This document shows positions 9,665 to 20,607 of a stretch of 64,000 nucleotides of DNA, in pieces (position 1 is the stretch's first letter; each line of letters opens with the position of its first letter). The stretch is from assembly GCA_009829735.1 (NCBI GenBank), contig CM020618.1, forward strand, positions 2,850,882 to 2,914,881, given 5' to 3'. The DNA is from Pyropia yezoensis. Its lineage: Eukaryota > Rhodophyta > Bangiophyceae > Bangiales > Bangiaceae. The notes below the pieces were generated by a model. It saw nothing but the letters and a program-made list of their open reading frames with translations. It was not told where the DNA came from and did not search any database. The position numbers and the translations under genes were made by a program.

Positions 9665-12600
9665 TTACAGTAGGCGTCGTCGCCTCATGTAAGGCATGAG
9701 GAGTTGGCGGGGTATGTTTGCCGCCTGTTCCCAGGTGGGTGAGTCGTATCCGACCCACATAACCTTGACGTACCAGGGTCCTGGTAGGTCCGGGTCGGTG
9801 TGTCCGACCACGCTCTCTACTTGGTATGGAATCCCATCCGGTCCCACCGGGTCATCTGATCGGTGGGTTGTAAGGGCTTCATGTAGCAACCCAGCCGGTA
9901 CCGGCTGAGGCTGTTCCGGCTTCGGAGCAGGTGTGACATCATTCATGCTGATGCGTTGAATCTCCGTATCGGAGTGTAAGATAACAGAGTGGTCATCTCT
10001 GTGGAGGATCTGGTACGGTCCCTTGACCGGTTGCATAAGCTTGTTCCCTCGGAACTTCTGGTGTCTGATATAGACCCAGTCACCTGTTACCAGGGTTGCG
10101 TTGCGCACCCGTAGTCGGGCGTCGAAGTTCTTCTTATATCGAAGTTGTGTTCTGTCAAGGGCACCCTTGAGCTTAGGAATCATCCACGATAGCTTGGCCA
10201 ACCAAGCTAGGTGGATACGTTCGGCCGGTCGGCCTTTCGGTGTATCATACCGAGTGCACCTGCCTGGTGGCAGCGTCAGGTTACTGACGCCTAGTGGCAT
10301 GACCCACTCCAGCGGAGCGATGTTGGTGCTCCGATGTGGCCTGGCATTGTATGCCAGGGTGAGTACGGACAGAAGCCTGTCCCAAGTGTTCGTGTGCTCG
10401 GCCACGTAGCACTGTAGCATCTTTACGATGGTGCGGTTGAACCGCTCCACCTGCCCGTTGGACTGCGGGTGGTAGTCGGATGCCCGACGTGGTTCGATAC
10501 CGAACATGCCCAGGACCTTTGTGCAGAATGCCGACGTAAGGTTTGCTCCGTTGTCGGAGAGGAGTTGCTTTATGACTCCGTATGCACTGATCCAGTGGTC
10601 AACCACTGCGTTCATGATGGTGTATGCCGTATCATTCGGGATGGCTGCCGCTCTTGACAGCTTAGTGAATCGGTCAGACATGACCAGGATGTACCTGTTC
10701 CCTTCTTCCGTTATCGGAAGTGGCCCGAGTATGTCGATAGCGACTTGTTCGTTGGGCCCATCAGGTGGGAATAGCTTCATGGCAGACGCCTGCCTATGTA
10801 GACTCATGCGGTTACGTGCACAGGGGTGGCATCCCCTTACGTGGTCGACCACGTCGACGGCCATTGCTGGCCAGTAGAAGAACCTTCGCATTGCTGCGAA
10901 CATACGTGAACCCCCCGGGTGTCCGGCTGTAGGGTTCTCATGTTCTCGTTCCATGACGGCTTGCCGTAAGGACACGGGAACCACGACTTGATGTCGTCCA
11001 TCGGCGGGTGCCCGCCGGTATATGAGTCCGTCTTCGTTCTCGGAGAAGATGCCGGCCGTACCGGCCAGGAGGTTAGCGCGATGACGTCTACAGTCATCGT
11101 CGTTGGCCTGTGCCTCGCGGAAATCCGCGAGGGTCACTGGGCACGCAAGGTGTGCCATGGTATGGTCAACCATACCCTGGGTAGCATTACCCACCATGCA
11201 CACCGGTACCACCGGGATGTCCTCGTCCACCGGGCGGGTATCCCCGCTCGGGGTGTCGAGTCGAGACAACGCGTCTCCGAGGCGGTGGGTTGACCCAGCC
11301 TTATACACCGTGCGGTAGTCGTGCTCGGCCATCTTCAGCCTCCATCGGGCTAGCCTCCCATGGCTATCGGAATCCTTGTCACCAAGGTTGAGGAGCCATC
11401 GTAGGGGTTCGTGGTTGGACCTCACGATGAACCTGGAGCCCTCCAGGTATGGACGGAGCAGTTGCACTGCCCATATAACTCCGAGGCATTCACGCTCGGT
11501 GGCACTATAGTTCCGCTCAGCCGGGTTGAGTGTCCGGCTGAAGTACCCTACCGGACGTAGGTCCGGGATAACGTTGTCGGTACCTATCAACGTCTCTCCC
11601 TGTAACAGGGTGCATCCCACTTGTGTATCACACGCATCGACATCGATGACGAAGGTACCCCGTCTATGCGGTAACGCAAGGACGGGTGGGGCTAGTAGGG
11701 CTCGCTTCAGCGACTCGAATGCCTCCTCTTCGCTAGGCGAAGGGGGTTGGAGTACCTTGGGTAAGGTACTGCTCGTAAGAACCGTTAACGGTTTAGCTAT
11801 CCGAGCGAAGTCCTTGACGAACCGTCGGTATACATTGCACATTCCCAGGAAGCTCTTGAGCTGCGTCTGGGTGTTAGGGAACCGGGCATCCCGGAGTGCC
11901 CGGGTATTGGCTTCGAGTACCCCTAGTTTACCAGGGGTTATCTGGTGGCCCAGATACTCGACCGTCTGTTGGAAGAAGGCGCACTTCTTCAGACGCAGGG
12001 TTACCCCGGCGTTCCTCAAGAGGGTGAGTACCTCGTCCACATGTTGCACATGGTCATCCATGCTACGCGAGAAGACGATGACGTCATGGAGGTACACTAG
12101 GCAGTTACGCCACTTCACCCCCGACAGTATGATGTCGATAGCCCGCTGGAATGTAGCGGGGGCGTTGGACAATCCGAAGGGCATCCTTAGGAACTCGTAC
12201 ACTCCACTGTGACAGACGAATGCCGTCTTGGGGATATCCTCGTCCGCCACCGGGATCTGCCAGTATCCGGCATTGCAGTCGATGGTGGTAAACACCGTAG
12301 CCTCCCCCAGGGAGTCGATGCATTCATCCATCCTTGGTAAAGGGTATGAGTCCTTCTTGGTAACCAAGTTGAGGCGTCGATAATCGATGCAAAACCGAGG
12401 GGTTTGATCCTTCTTCGGCACAATAACGACTGGGGCACCCCACTCCGACAGCGAAGGTCGGATCACCTTAGCTTCACTCATCCTCTTCACTTCTCCATCA
12501 ACGATCTCTCGTTGCATAGGTCCCGCTCGGTGCGGTTGTGAGCGGGCGGGTCGTGCGCCTGGTACCAGGTCTATACGATGTTGGGTTGCCCCAATGGTCC

Positions 12601-13693
12601 CCAAGGCCCCGCCTGTCCACATAACGTCATGCTTTCTTAGCATCCGTCGTACCCCTTCGGCTACCGAAGGGGGAAGGTGGTCGAGGTCAGCCTCGGCCAG
12701 TGCCTTCAAGGCCTCTTGGTCCTTTGGCGGCAGGTCCGCCGGAGCCGCCGATGGGTTAGGCTTCCCGTCATCGGGTTGCTGTCGCTCGGTGGTCTCGGCG
12801 ACCGCCAGTACTTCAAGTGGTTCCACTTGACCTTCCTTATCAGGGGTAAGGATATCTCCTTCGTAGAGTTCGGCAATCCCGAGGATAGTTCCCTTCGGGA
12901 GGGTGACTGCCTTACGGCGATAGTTCGCCATCACTAGGAGGGACGACCCTCCTGCTGGGAGGTCTATGAGACCGTTGGCCATGGTCAACCCATGGCGCTT
13001 GTACGTCCGTAGGTTGGACTGGACTCTGCAGATGCCTGCGAGGTCGCAGTTAACCGGGAGGACTGTCTCTGACAACGGCTCAAAGCGAGTTCGCTTGGCC
13101 AACCGAAGTGTCTTCGGCTCGACGCTTGCGTACACCTCAGCCACGTTAACGTGGCTTCCTTGTAGCGTCAGGTCCCTGACGATAGCCGTCTGTCCTCGCT
13201 TCGTCCCGTCGGCTTCTTGAAGCTCGACGGTCCTCCGGCCTGGCCGGATTGCATCAACGTGAACGTTGATGAAGGTGCACCCCAGTATGCAGGGCACCGA
13301 TAGCGTTTCACATACCAGGAAGTCAACTTCCGTGGTGAGATCCCCGATGGTAACCTGCAGCGACATCGCTGCGGTCGTACGAATGAGGCGACCATTCGCG
13401 TCCTTGATGGTGGGTCCCCGAGTCACTCTGACTCGTGGAAGCCACTTGTCCGGGAGGGTATCCTTCCGGATAAGGTTGGGTCCAGCCCCTGTGTCCAGTA
13501 CAGGGTAGTACGATCGGTGTCGACTGGGGTCAACCCCCAGTGTGGCTGATACCTTGAAGTTCTCCAAGGTAAACAATACATGTCCTACACCCGATATCCG
13601 GTGTAGCTCGGGCATCCTGAACAGGGCCCTTGACTGGTTCAACGTGACGGGGCTTCCCGTCCTCTCCTCCCAACCTTGGAGGTTGGTCATCAA
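9665..13693 (-). CDS. Inner chromovirus Pol polyprotein (first copy), open but with altered RT motif
   Basis: This frame is open for 1342 codons. Domains in order: aspartic protease with DTGA at residues 67-70; reverse transcriptase from about 400 with FCIDYRRLN and a catalytic box reading YLHD (His codon at 12088-12086, about residue 536); RNase H with FVIDVDACDTQVG; integrase with an HHCC region (GCHPCARN), DILGPLP, LLSDNGAN and NGQVERFNR; a GPY motif (VKGPYQI); and a C-terminal chromodomain (YQVESVVGH, VKVMWVGYDSPTWE). Together these mark a chromovirus of the Ty3 order. Family members normally have YxDD, so this RT is predicted inactive. The true N-terminus is probably a gag-pol fusion or frameshift product. 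The same sequence recurs at 16432-20599. Confidence 0.9.
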   Translation of the reverse strand: MMTNLQGWEERTGSPVTLNQSRALFRMPELHRISGVGHVLFTLENFKVSATLGVDPSRHRSYYPVLDTGAGPNLIRKDTLPDKWLPRVRVTRGPTIKDANGRLIRTTAAMSLQVTIGDLTTEVDFLVCETLSVPCILGCTFINVHVDAIRPGRRTVELQEADGTKRGQTAIVRDLTLQGSHVNVAEVYASVEPKTLRLAKRTRFEPLSETVLPVNCDLAGICRVQSNLRTYKRHGLTMANGLIDLPAGGSSLLVMANYRRKAVTLPKGTILGIAELYEGDILTPDKEGQVEPLEVLAVAETTERQQPDDGKPNPSAAPADLPPKDQEALKALAEADLDHLPPSVAEGVRRMLRKHDVMWTGGALGTIGATQHRIDLVPGARPARSQPHRAGPMQREIVDGEVKRMSEAKVIRPSLSEWGAPVVIVPKKDQTPRFCIDYRRLNLVTKKDSYPLPRMDECIDSLGEATVFTTIDCNAGYWQIPVADEDIPKTAFVCHSGVYEFLRMPFGLSNAPATFQRAIDIILSGVKWRNCLVYLHDVIVFSRSMDDHVQHVDEVLTLLRNAGVTLRLKKCAFFQQTVEYLGHQITPGKLGVLEANTRALRDARFPNTQTQLKSFLGMCNVYRRFVKDFARIAKPLTVLTSSTLPKVLQPPSPSEEEAFESLKRALLAPPVLALPHRRGTFVIDVDACDTQVGCTLLQGETLIGTDNVIPDLRPVGYFSRTLNPAERNYSATERECLGVIWAVQLLRPYLEGSRFIVRSNHEPLRWLLNLGDKDSDSHGRLARWRLKMAEHDYRTVYKAGSTHRLGDALSRLDTPSGDTRPVDEDIPVVPVCMVGNATQGMVDHTMAHLACPVTLADFREAQANDDDCRRHRANLLAGTAGIFSENEDGLIYRRAPADGRHQVVVPVSLRQAVMEREHENPTAGHPGGSRMFAAMRRFFYWPAMAVDVVDHVRGCHPCARNRMSLHRQASAMKLFPPDGPNEQVAIDILGPLPITEEGNRYILVMSDRFTKLSRAAAIPNDTAYTIMNAVVDHWISAYGVIKQLLSDNGANLTSAFCTKVLGMFGIEPRRASDYHPQSNGQVERFNRTIVKMLQCYVAEHTNTWDRLLSVLTLAYNARPHRSTNIAPLEWVMPLGVSNLTLPPGRCTRYDTPKGRPAERIHLAWLAKLSWMIPKLKGALDRTQLRYKKNFDARLRVRNATLVTGDWVYIRHQKFRGNKLMQPVKGPYQILHRDDHSVILHSDTEIQRISMNDVTPAPKPEQPQPVPAGLLHEALTTHRSDDPVGPDGIPYQVESVVGHTDPDLPGPWYVKVMWVGYDSPTWEQAANIPRQLLMPYMRRRRLL

Positions 13694-15119
13694 TCCCCTG
13701 ACGCCGGTGTCGTCGGGGCCGGAAGGTGTACCCGGGGGTTTGATGGCGGCGTCGGCTCAACCGCGCTCTCCGTGGGGCTTTCCCCGCCGGTACTCCGGGG
13801 TGGCTTGCTTGGGTAACCCAGCGCCCCCCGGTCATCCTTCCTCTTACTCGTTTCCCGCCCTTGGTAGGGTGCTGTCTGCCGGGACATCCGGCTGAGGAGG
13901 TGCCCCTCGACGGCCAGAACTCCACCTGGAGCTGGCTGCCTACCCCGGTGCGGGTCCGGGTGCAAGGGCGGGATACCCCCGGTGGATGCCTTGCGTTGCG
14001 CCGCTGCCCGTCGGAGACTCCTCGGGGAGAGTGGGCAGGAAGACACCCAGTGCTGGGGATCCCCACACAACATACACCCGGACGTGCCGGTCCCCCCTTG
14101 AGTTCGCATCGGGGTAGCCCCGTAGCTACGGTTGCCTCCCTCGGGCGCCCGAGTGCCTGCTCCCTGGTAGGCCTTGGGTCCTTGGGTCAACCGGAACATG
14201 GACTCCCCCAACCGGTTGGGTCGGCCCGCAATCTGCGGAGGGGGGCCTCCGTGCGCACCGCCCATGTTGGCAAGGGTTGGTGAGGGTTACCCGTCACCGG
14301 GGAGTACCCCGTAGTCCGCACATACGGGACGCGCCGTCCCGTTCCTTCGTTGACCTGGAACTGGGTTCCAGCCGGGGCGATGTACGCTACCGTACCATGT
14401 TCATCAATCACCGGCGTCGCCGGTAGCAACAGGTGGCCCTGTTGGTCGACTAGAGGGTCATCCTCACCAATAGGGGTATGTTCGGTCGCCACCAGTACTG
14501 GGTGCGGCCTTACGTTCCACCTTCTCTTGCCTCGGTACCGGGGGTAAGACTGGGCTTGCCTCCCTCACCCTTGGGCTTCGGGGCCAAGGCACACTCCGGG
14601 TGTAGAACCCGGTAGGCGTCCCCTAGGGACTTGCACATATGCATCAGTCGACTGAAGTTCGTCCGTGCCGTGTTGGCGCCCCGTGCGGATATCCGCACGT
14701 AGTTGGGTACTCCTGCGAACAGGATGGCCCGTAGCTCCCCTTCTCCGAGGAGCTTCCCCAGCTCGTAGTCGAGCTCTTGGATCCGGCGTCCAAACATCTC
14801 CTCATCCTCCAGGACTGGGCGGTGGCAGTGCGAAGGGCCCGATAGTGGTCCTCGCACTTGTCCTCACTGAGGTAGCTGCTCAGCAGCTCCTTCAATATCC
14901 CACGGTAATCCATGGGGGTGGCCGCGACCCTCATTCCCGGCATCGGGGATTGCCTGGCGAAGAATGCCTCGCACCCGTTCATCAAACAAAGAACGGGAGG
15001 ATCTCCAGGGGCCAGCCCCTCGTTAACGAGCGCCTTGTCGCGGCTGCCTTGAAGCTATTCAAGACGCCGCGACTGCCAACGGGCGTCCGTTCGGCCCCGA
15101 ACATAGGGACTCCCTTCAT
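13694..15119 (-). pseudogene. Inner chromovirus gag (first copy), frame-broken and cut by the gap
   Basis: This stretch matches the intact gag at 20608-21882 but is spread over several frames by single-base indels, mostly in homopolymers, which become denser toward the gap. It includes the CCHC knuckle CMLCGDPQHWVSSC. Error at a contig end is the simplest reading; real decay is the alternative. Confidence 0.75.
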
Positions 15120-15619
15120 NNNNNNNNNNNNNNNNNNNNNNNNNNNNNNNNNNNNNNNNNNNNNNNNNNNNNNNNNNNNNNNNNNNNNNNNNNNNNNNNN
15201 NNNNNNNNNNNNNNNNNNNNNNNNNNNNNNNNNNNNNNNNNNNNNNNNNNNNNNNNNNNNNNNNNNNNNNNNNNNNNNNNNNNNNNNNNNNNNNNNNNNN
15301 NNNNNNNNNNNNNNNNNNNNNNNNNNNNNNNNNNNNNNNNNNNNNNNNNNNNNNNNNNNNNNNNNNNNNNNNNNNNNNNNNNNNNNNNNNNNNNNNNNNN
15401 NNNNNNNNNNNNNNNNNNNNNNNNNNNNNNNNNNNNNNNNNNNNNNNNNNNNNNNNNNNNNNNNNNNNNNNNNNNNNNNNNNNNNNNNNNNNNNNNNNNN
15501 NNNNNNNNNNNNNNNNNNNNNNNNNNNNNNNNNNNNNNNNNNNNNNNNNNNNNNNNNNNNNNNNNNNNNNNNNNNNNNNNNNNNNNNNNNNNNNNNNNNN
15601 NNNNNNNNNNNNNNNNNNN
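15120..15619. other. Assembly gap, exactly 500 N
   Basis: A run of 500 unknown bases, a round placeholder size used by some scaffolders. No sequence can be inferred in it. Reading frames drawn through it are meaningless. Confidence 0.99.
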
Positions 15620-15952
15620 CCGCCCCTGTCCTACATGACGGGGGTCCCCGTCTCTGGTATGAGGGCGTTGACGCCCTTGTTACCCGCGCAATGCGTGGGG
15701 GTCTCTCTGTTAGCTGGGGGGATATCCCCCCAGGTGCTGCGCTGGTTGGGTCAGCGCGTTGCTTCGGTGGCGTGCTGGACCGCCTCCAGAAAGCTCTGGA
15801 GGACGTGGAGGCTGGCCGCCAGCACCCTCGTCCAGCTATGCACCGAGGTAACTCGGGTGGTCGACCGTCGTGACATTGCCGACCGGTGGAGCACGGAGGT
15901 ATACGCGCTTACGCGTGAGTGGCCTCCCTCGGGCAGTGGGTCTACCCACTGA
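15620..15952 (+). pseudogene. Antisense ORF, C-terminal fragment (second copy)
   Basis: This equals the last 110 codons of the ORF at 6738-9185. The extra C near 15820 breaks the frame, so the end is read in a different frame. It is probably the same gene end shown twice by the assembly. Confidence 0.8.
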
Positions 15953-16431
15953 GGAGTGCTATTGTTTGTGCGGGAGAGGGCCCCGGCAACCCTTATGGTA
16001 GCCGGGTAGTAGTGAGTATAAACTCATCCCCCGCTGGGGGCATTGCTTGCCTCTGTTTGCTGCCCTGGGGAGCACCCCTTCTGGCTCAGTGGTGCCTTGC
16101 CTCCCGTCCAACTTCTTCCGGTTGGTTCATGCTTGGGGAGGTCATCCTCCCTCACTTGGTGTCTTGGCTTGGGGAGGTCATCCTCCCGTGTAAGCCCCCT
16201 AGTTACTTCGATATTATCGGAGTTAGCCTTTACCTTTAAGTTAACTTATTAAGGTTCAGGTTTTACTTAGTTACCTAAGCTTAGCTCTACTTAGTTACCT
16301 AAGCTTGGTTCGACTTAGAAACCTAAGTCTGATTTGACTTAGAAACCTAAGTCTGCCGTAACCATGTCACACCCTACTTAGTAGGTATAAGCCTCACCCC
16401 CCAACAGCCGAAGTCGGTGTCGGTTGGGTTG

Positions 16432-19400
16432 TTACAGTAGGCGTCGTCGCCTCATGTAAGGCATGAGGAGTTGGCGGGGTATGTTTGCCGCCTGTTCCCA
16501 GGTGGGTGAGTCGTATCCGACCCACATAACCTTGACGTACCAGGGTCCTGGTAGGTCCGGGTCGGTGTGTCCGACCACGCTCTCTACTTGGTATGGAATC
16601 CCATCCGGTCCCACCGGGTCATCTGATCGGTGGGTTGTAAGGGCTTCATGTAGCAACCCAGCCGGTACCGGCTGAGGCTGTTCCGGCTTCGGAGCAGGTG
16701 TGACATCATTCATGCTGATGCGTTGAATCTCCGTATCGGAGTGTAAGATAACAGAGTGGTCATCTCTGTGGAGGATCTGGTACGGTCCCTTGACCGGTTG
16801 CATAAGCTTGTTCCCTCGGAACTTCTGGTGTCTGATATAGACCCAGTCACCTGTTACCAGGGTTGCGTTGCGCACCCGTAGTCGGGCGTCGAAGTTCTTC
16901 TTATATCGAAGTTGTGTTCTGTCAAGGGCACCCTTGAGCTTAGGAATCATCCACGATAGCTTGGCCAACCAAGCTAGGTGGATACGTTCGGCCGGTCGGC
17001 CTTTCGGTGTATCATACCGAGTGCACCTGCCTGGTGGCAGCGTCAGGTTACTGACGCCTAGTGGCATGACCCACTCCAGCGGAGCGATGTTGGTGCTCCG
17101 ATGTGGCCTGGCATTGTAATGCCAGGGTGAGTACGGACAGAAGCCTGTCCCAAGTGTTCGTGTGCTCGGCCACGTAGCACTGTAGCATCTTTACGATGGT
17201 GCGGTTGAACCGCTCCACCTGCCCGTTGGACTGCGGGTGGTAGTCGGATGCCCGACGTGGTTCGATACCGAACATGCCCAGGACCTTTGTGCAGAATGCC
17301 GACGTAAGGTTTGCTCCGTTGTCGGAGAGGAGTTGCTTTATGACTCCGTATGCACTGATCCAGTGGTCAACCACTGCGTTCATGATGGTGTATGCCGTAT
17401 CATTCGGGATGGCTGCCGCTCTTGACAGCTTAGTGAATCGGTCAGACATGACCAGGATGTACCTGTTCCCTTCTTCCGTTATCGGAAGTGGCCCGAGTAT
17501 GTCGATAGCGACTTGTTCGTTGGGCCCATCAGGTGGGAATAGCTTCATGGCAGACGCCTGCCTATGTAGACTCATGCGGTTACGTGCACAGGGGTGGCAT
17601 CCCCTTACGTGGTCGACCACGTCGACGGCCATTGCTGGCCAGTAGAAGAACCTTCGCATTGCTGCGAACATACGTGAACCCCCCGGGTGTCCGGCTGTAG
17701 GGTTCTCATGTTCTCGTTCCATGACGGCTTGCCGTAAGGACACGGGAACCACGACTTGATGTCGTCCATCGGCGGGTGCCCGCCGGTATATGAGTCCGTC
17801 TTCGTTCTCGGAGAAGATGCCGGCCGTACCGGCCAGGAGGTTAGCGCGATGACGTCTACAGTCATCGTCGTTGGCCTGTGCCTCGCGGAAATCCGCGAGG
17901 GTCACTGGGCACGCAAGGTGTGCCATGGTATGGTCAACCATACCCTGGGTAGCATTACCCACCATGCACACCGGTACCACCGGGATGTCCTCGTCCACCG
18001 GGCGGGTATCCCCGCTCGGGGTGTCGAGTCGAGACAACGCGTCTCCGAGGCGGTGGGTTGACCCAGCCTTATACACCGTGCGGTAGTCGTGCTCGGCCAT
18101 CTTCAGCCTCCATCGGGCTAGCCTCCCATGGCTATCGGAATCCTTGTCACCAAGGTTGAGGAGCCATCGTAGGGGTTCGTGGTTGGACCTCACGATGAAC
18201 CTGGAGCCCTCCAGGTATGGACGGAGCAGTTGCACTGCCCATATAACTCCGAGGCATTCACGCTCGGTGGCACTATAGTTCCGCTCAGCCGGGTTGAGTG
18301 TCCGGCTGAAGTACCCTACCGGACGTAGGTCCGGGATAACGTTGTCGGTACCTATCAACGTCTCTCCCTGTAACAGGGTGCATCCCACTTGTGTATCACA
18401 CGCATCGACATCGATGACGAAGGTACCCCGTCTATGCGGTAACGCAAGGACGGGTGGGGCTAGTAGGGCTCGCTTCAGCGACTCGAATGCCTCCTCTTCG
18501 CTAGGCGAAGGGGGTTGGAGTACCTTGGGTAAGGTACTGCTCGTAAGAACCGTTAACGGTTTAGCTATCCGAGCGAAGTCCTTGACGAACCGTCGGTATA
18601 CATTGCACATTCCCAGGAAGCTCTTGAGCTGCGTCTGGGTGTTAGGGAACCGGGCATCCCGGAGTGCCCGGGTATTGGCTTCGAGTACCCCTAGTTTACC
18701 AGGGGTTATCTGGTGGCCCAGATACTCGACCGTCTGTTGGAAGAAGGCGCACTTCTTCAGACGCAGGGTTACCCCGGCGTTCCTCAAGAGGGTGAGTACC
18801 TCGTCCACATGTTGCACATGGTCATCCATGCTACGCGAGAAGACGATGACGTCATGGAGGTACACTAGGCAGTTACGCCACTTCACCCCCGACAGTATGA
18901 TGTCGATAGCCCGCTGGAATGTAGCGGGGGCGTTGGACAATCCGAAGGGCATCCTTAGGAACTCGTACACTCCACTGTGACAGACGAATGCCGTCTTGGG
19001 GATATCCTCGTCCGCCACCGGGATCTGCCAGTATCCGGCATTGCAGTCGATGGTGGTAAACACCGTAGCCTCCCCCAGGGAGTCGATGCATTCATCCATC
19101 CTTGGTAAAGGGTATGAGTCCTTCTTGGTAACCAAGTTGAGGCGTCGATAATCGATGCAAAACCGAGGGGTTTGATCCTTCTTCGGCACAATAACGACTG
19201 GGGCACCCCACTCCGACAGCGAAGGTCGGATCACCTTAGCTTCACTCATCCTCTTCACTTCTCCATCAACGATCTCTCGTTGCATAGGTCCCGCTCGGTG
19301 CGGTTGTGAGCGGGCGGGTCGTGCGCCTGGTACCAGGTCTATACGATGTTGGGTTGCCCCAATGGTCCCCAAGGCCCCGCCTGTCCACATAACGTCATGC

Positions 19401-20599
19401 TTTCTTAGCATCCGTCGTACCCCTTCGGCTACCGAAGGGGGAAGGTGGTCGAGGTCAGCCTCGGCCAGTGCCTTCAAGGCCTCTTGGTCCTTTGGCGGCA
19501 GGTCCGCCGGAGCCGCCGATGGGTTAGGCTTCCCGTCATCGGGTTGCTGTCGCTCGGTGGTCTCGGCGACCGCCAGTACTTCAAGTGGTTCCACTTGACC
19601 TTCCTTATCAGGGGTAAGGATATCTCCTTCGTAGAGTTCGGCAATCCCGAGGATAGTTCCCTTCGGGAGGGTGACTGCCTTACGGCGATAGTTCGCCATC
19701 ACTAGGAGGGACGACCCTCCTGCTGGGAGGTCTATGAGACCGTTGGCCATGGTCAACCCATGGCGCTTGTACGTCCGTAGGTTGGACTGGACTCTGCAGA
19801 TGCCTGCGAGGTCGCAGTTAACCGGGAGGACTGTCTCTGACAACGGCTCAAAGCGAGTTCGCTTGGCCAACCGAAGTGTCTTCGGCTCGACGCTTGCGTA
19901 CACCTCAGCCACGTTAACGTGGCTTCCTTGTAGCGTCAGGTCCCTGACGATAGCCGTCTGTCCTCGCTTCGTCCCGTCGGCTTCTTGAAGCTCGACGGTC
20001 CTCCGGCCTGGCCGGATTGCATCAACGTGAACGTTGATGAAGGTGCACCCCAGTATGCAGGGCACCGATAGCGTTTCACATACCAGGAAGTCAACTTCCG
20101 TGGTGAGATCCCCGATGGTAACCTGCAGCGACATCGCTGCGGTCGTACGAATGAGGCGACCATTCGCGTCCTTGATGGTGGGTCCCCGAGTCACTCTGAC
20201 TCGTGGAAGCCACTTGTCCGGGAGGGTATCCTTCCGGATAAGGTTGGGTCCAGCCCCTGTGTCCAGTACAGGGTAGTACGATCGTGTCGACTGGGGGTCA
20301 ACCCCCAGTGTGGCTGATACCTTGAAGTTCTCCAAGGTAAACAATACATGTCCTACACCGATATCCGGTGTAGCTCGGGCATCCTGAACAGGGCCCTTGA
20401 CTGGTTCAACGTGACGGGGCTTCCCGTCCTCTCCTCCCAACCTTGGAGGTTGGTCATCAATCCCCTGACGCCGTGTCGTCGGGGCCGGAAGGTGTACCCG
20501 GGGGTTGATGCGGCGTCGGCTCAACCGCGCTCTCCGTGGGGCTTTCCCCGCGGTACTCCGGGGTGGCTTGCTTGGGTAACCCCAGCGCCCCCCGGTCAT
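16432..20599 (-). pseudogene. Inner chromovirus Pol (second copy), frameshifted in the integrase
   Basis: Domain order is the same as at 9665-13693, with protease DTGA, RT box YLHD (His codon 18856-18854), RNase H, integrase and chromodomain. An extra A near 17118 shifts the frame within the integrase, after the QVERFNR motif. The remaining integrase C-terminus, GPY motif and chromodomain continue in another frame down to 16432. Relative to gag the pol frame is shifted by -1, but nearby indels in both copies prevent a claim of programmed frameshifting. Confidence 0.85.
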
Positions 20600-20607
20600 C
20601 CTTCCTC

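Noticed and set aside
14665-15873. Plus-strand ORF spanning the N-run
   Set aside because: It is created by translating the gap and joins a gag shadow to the antisense-ORF tail.
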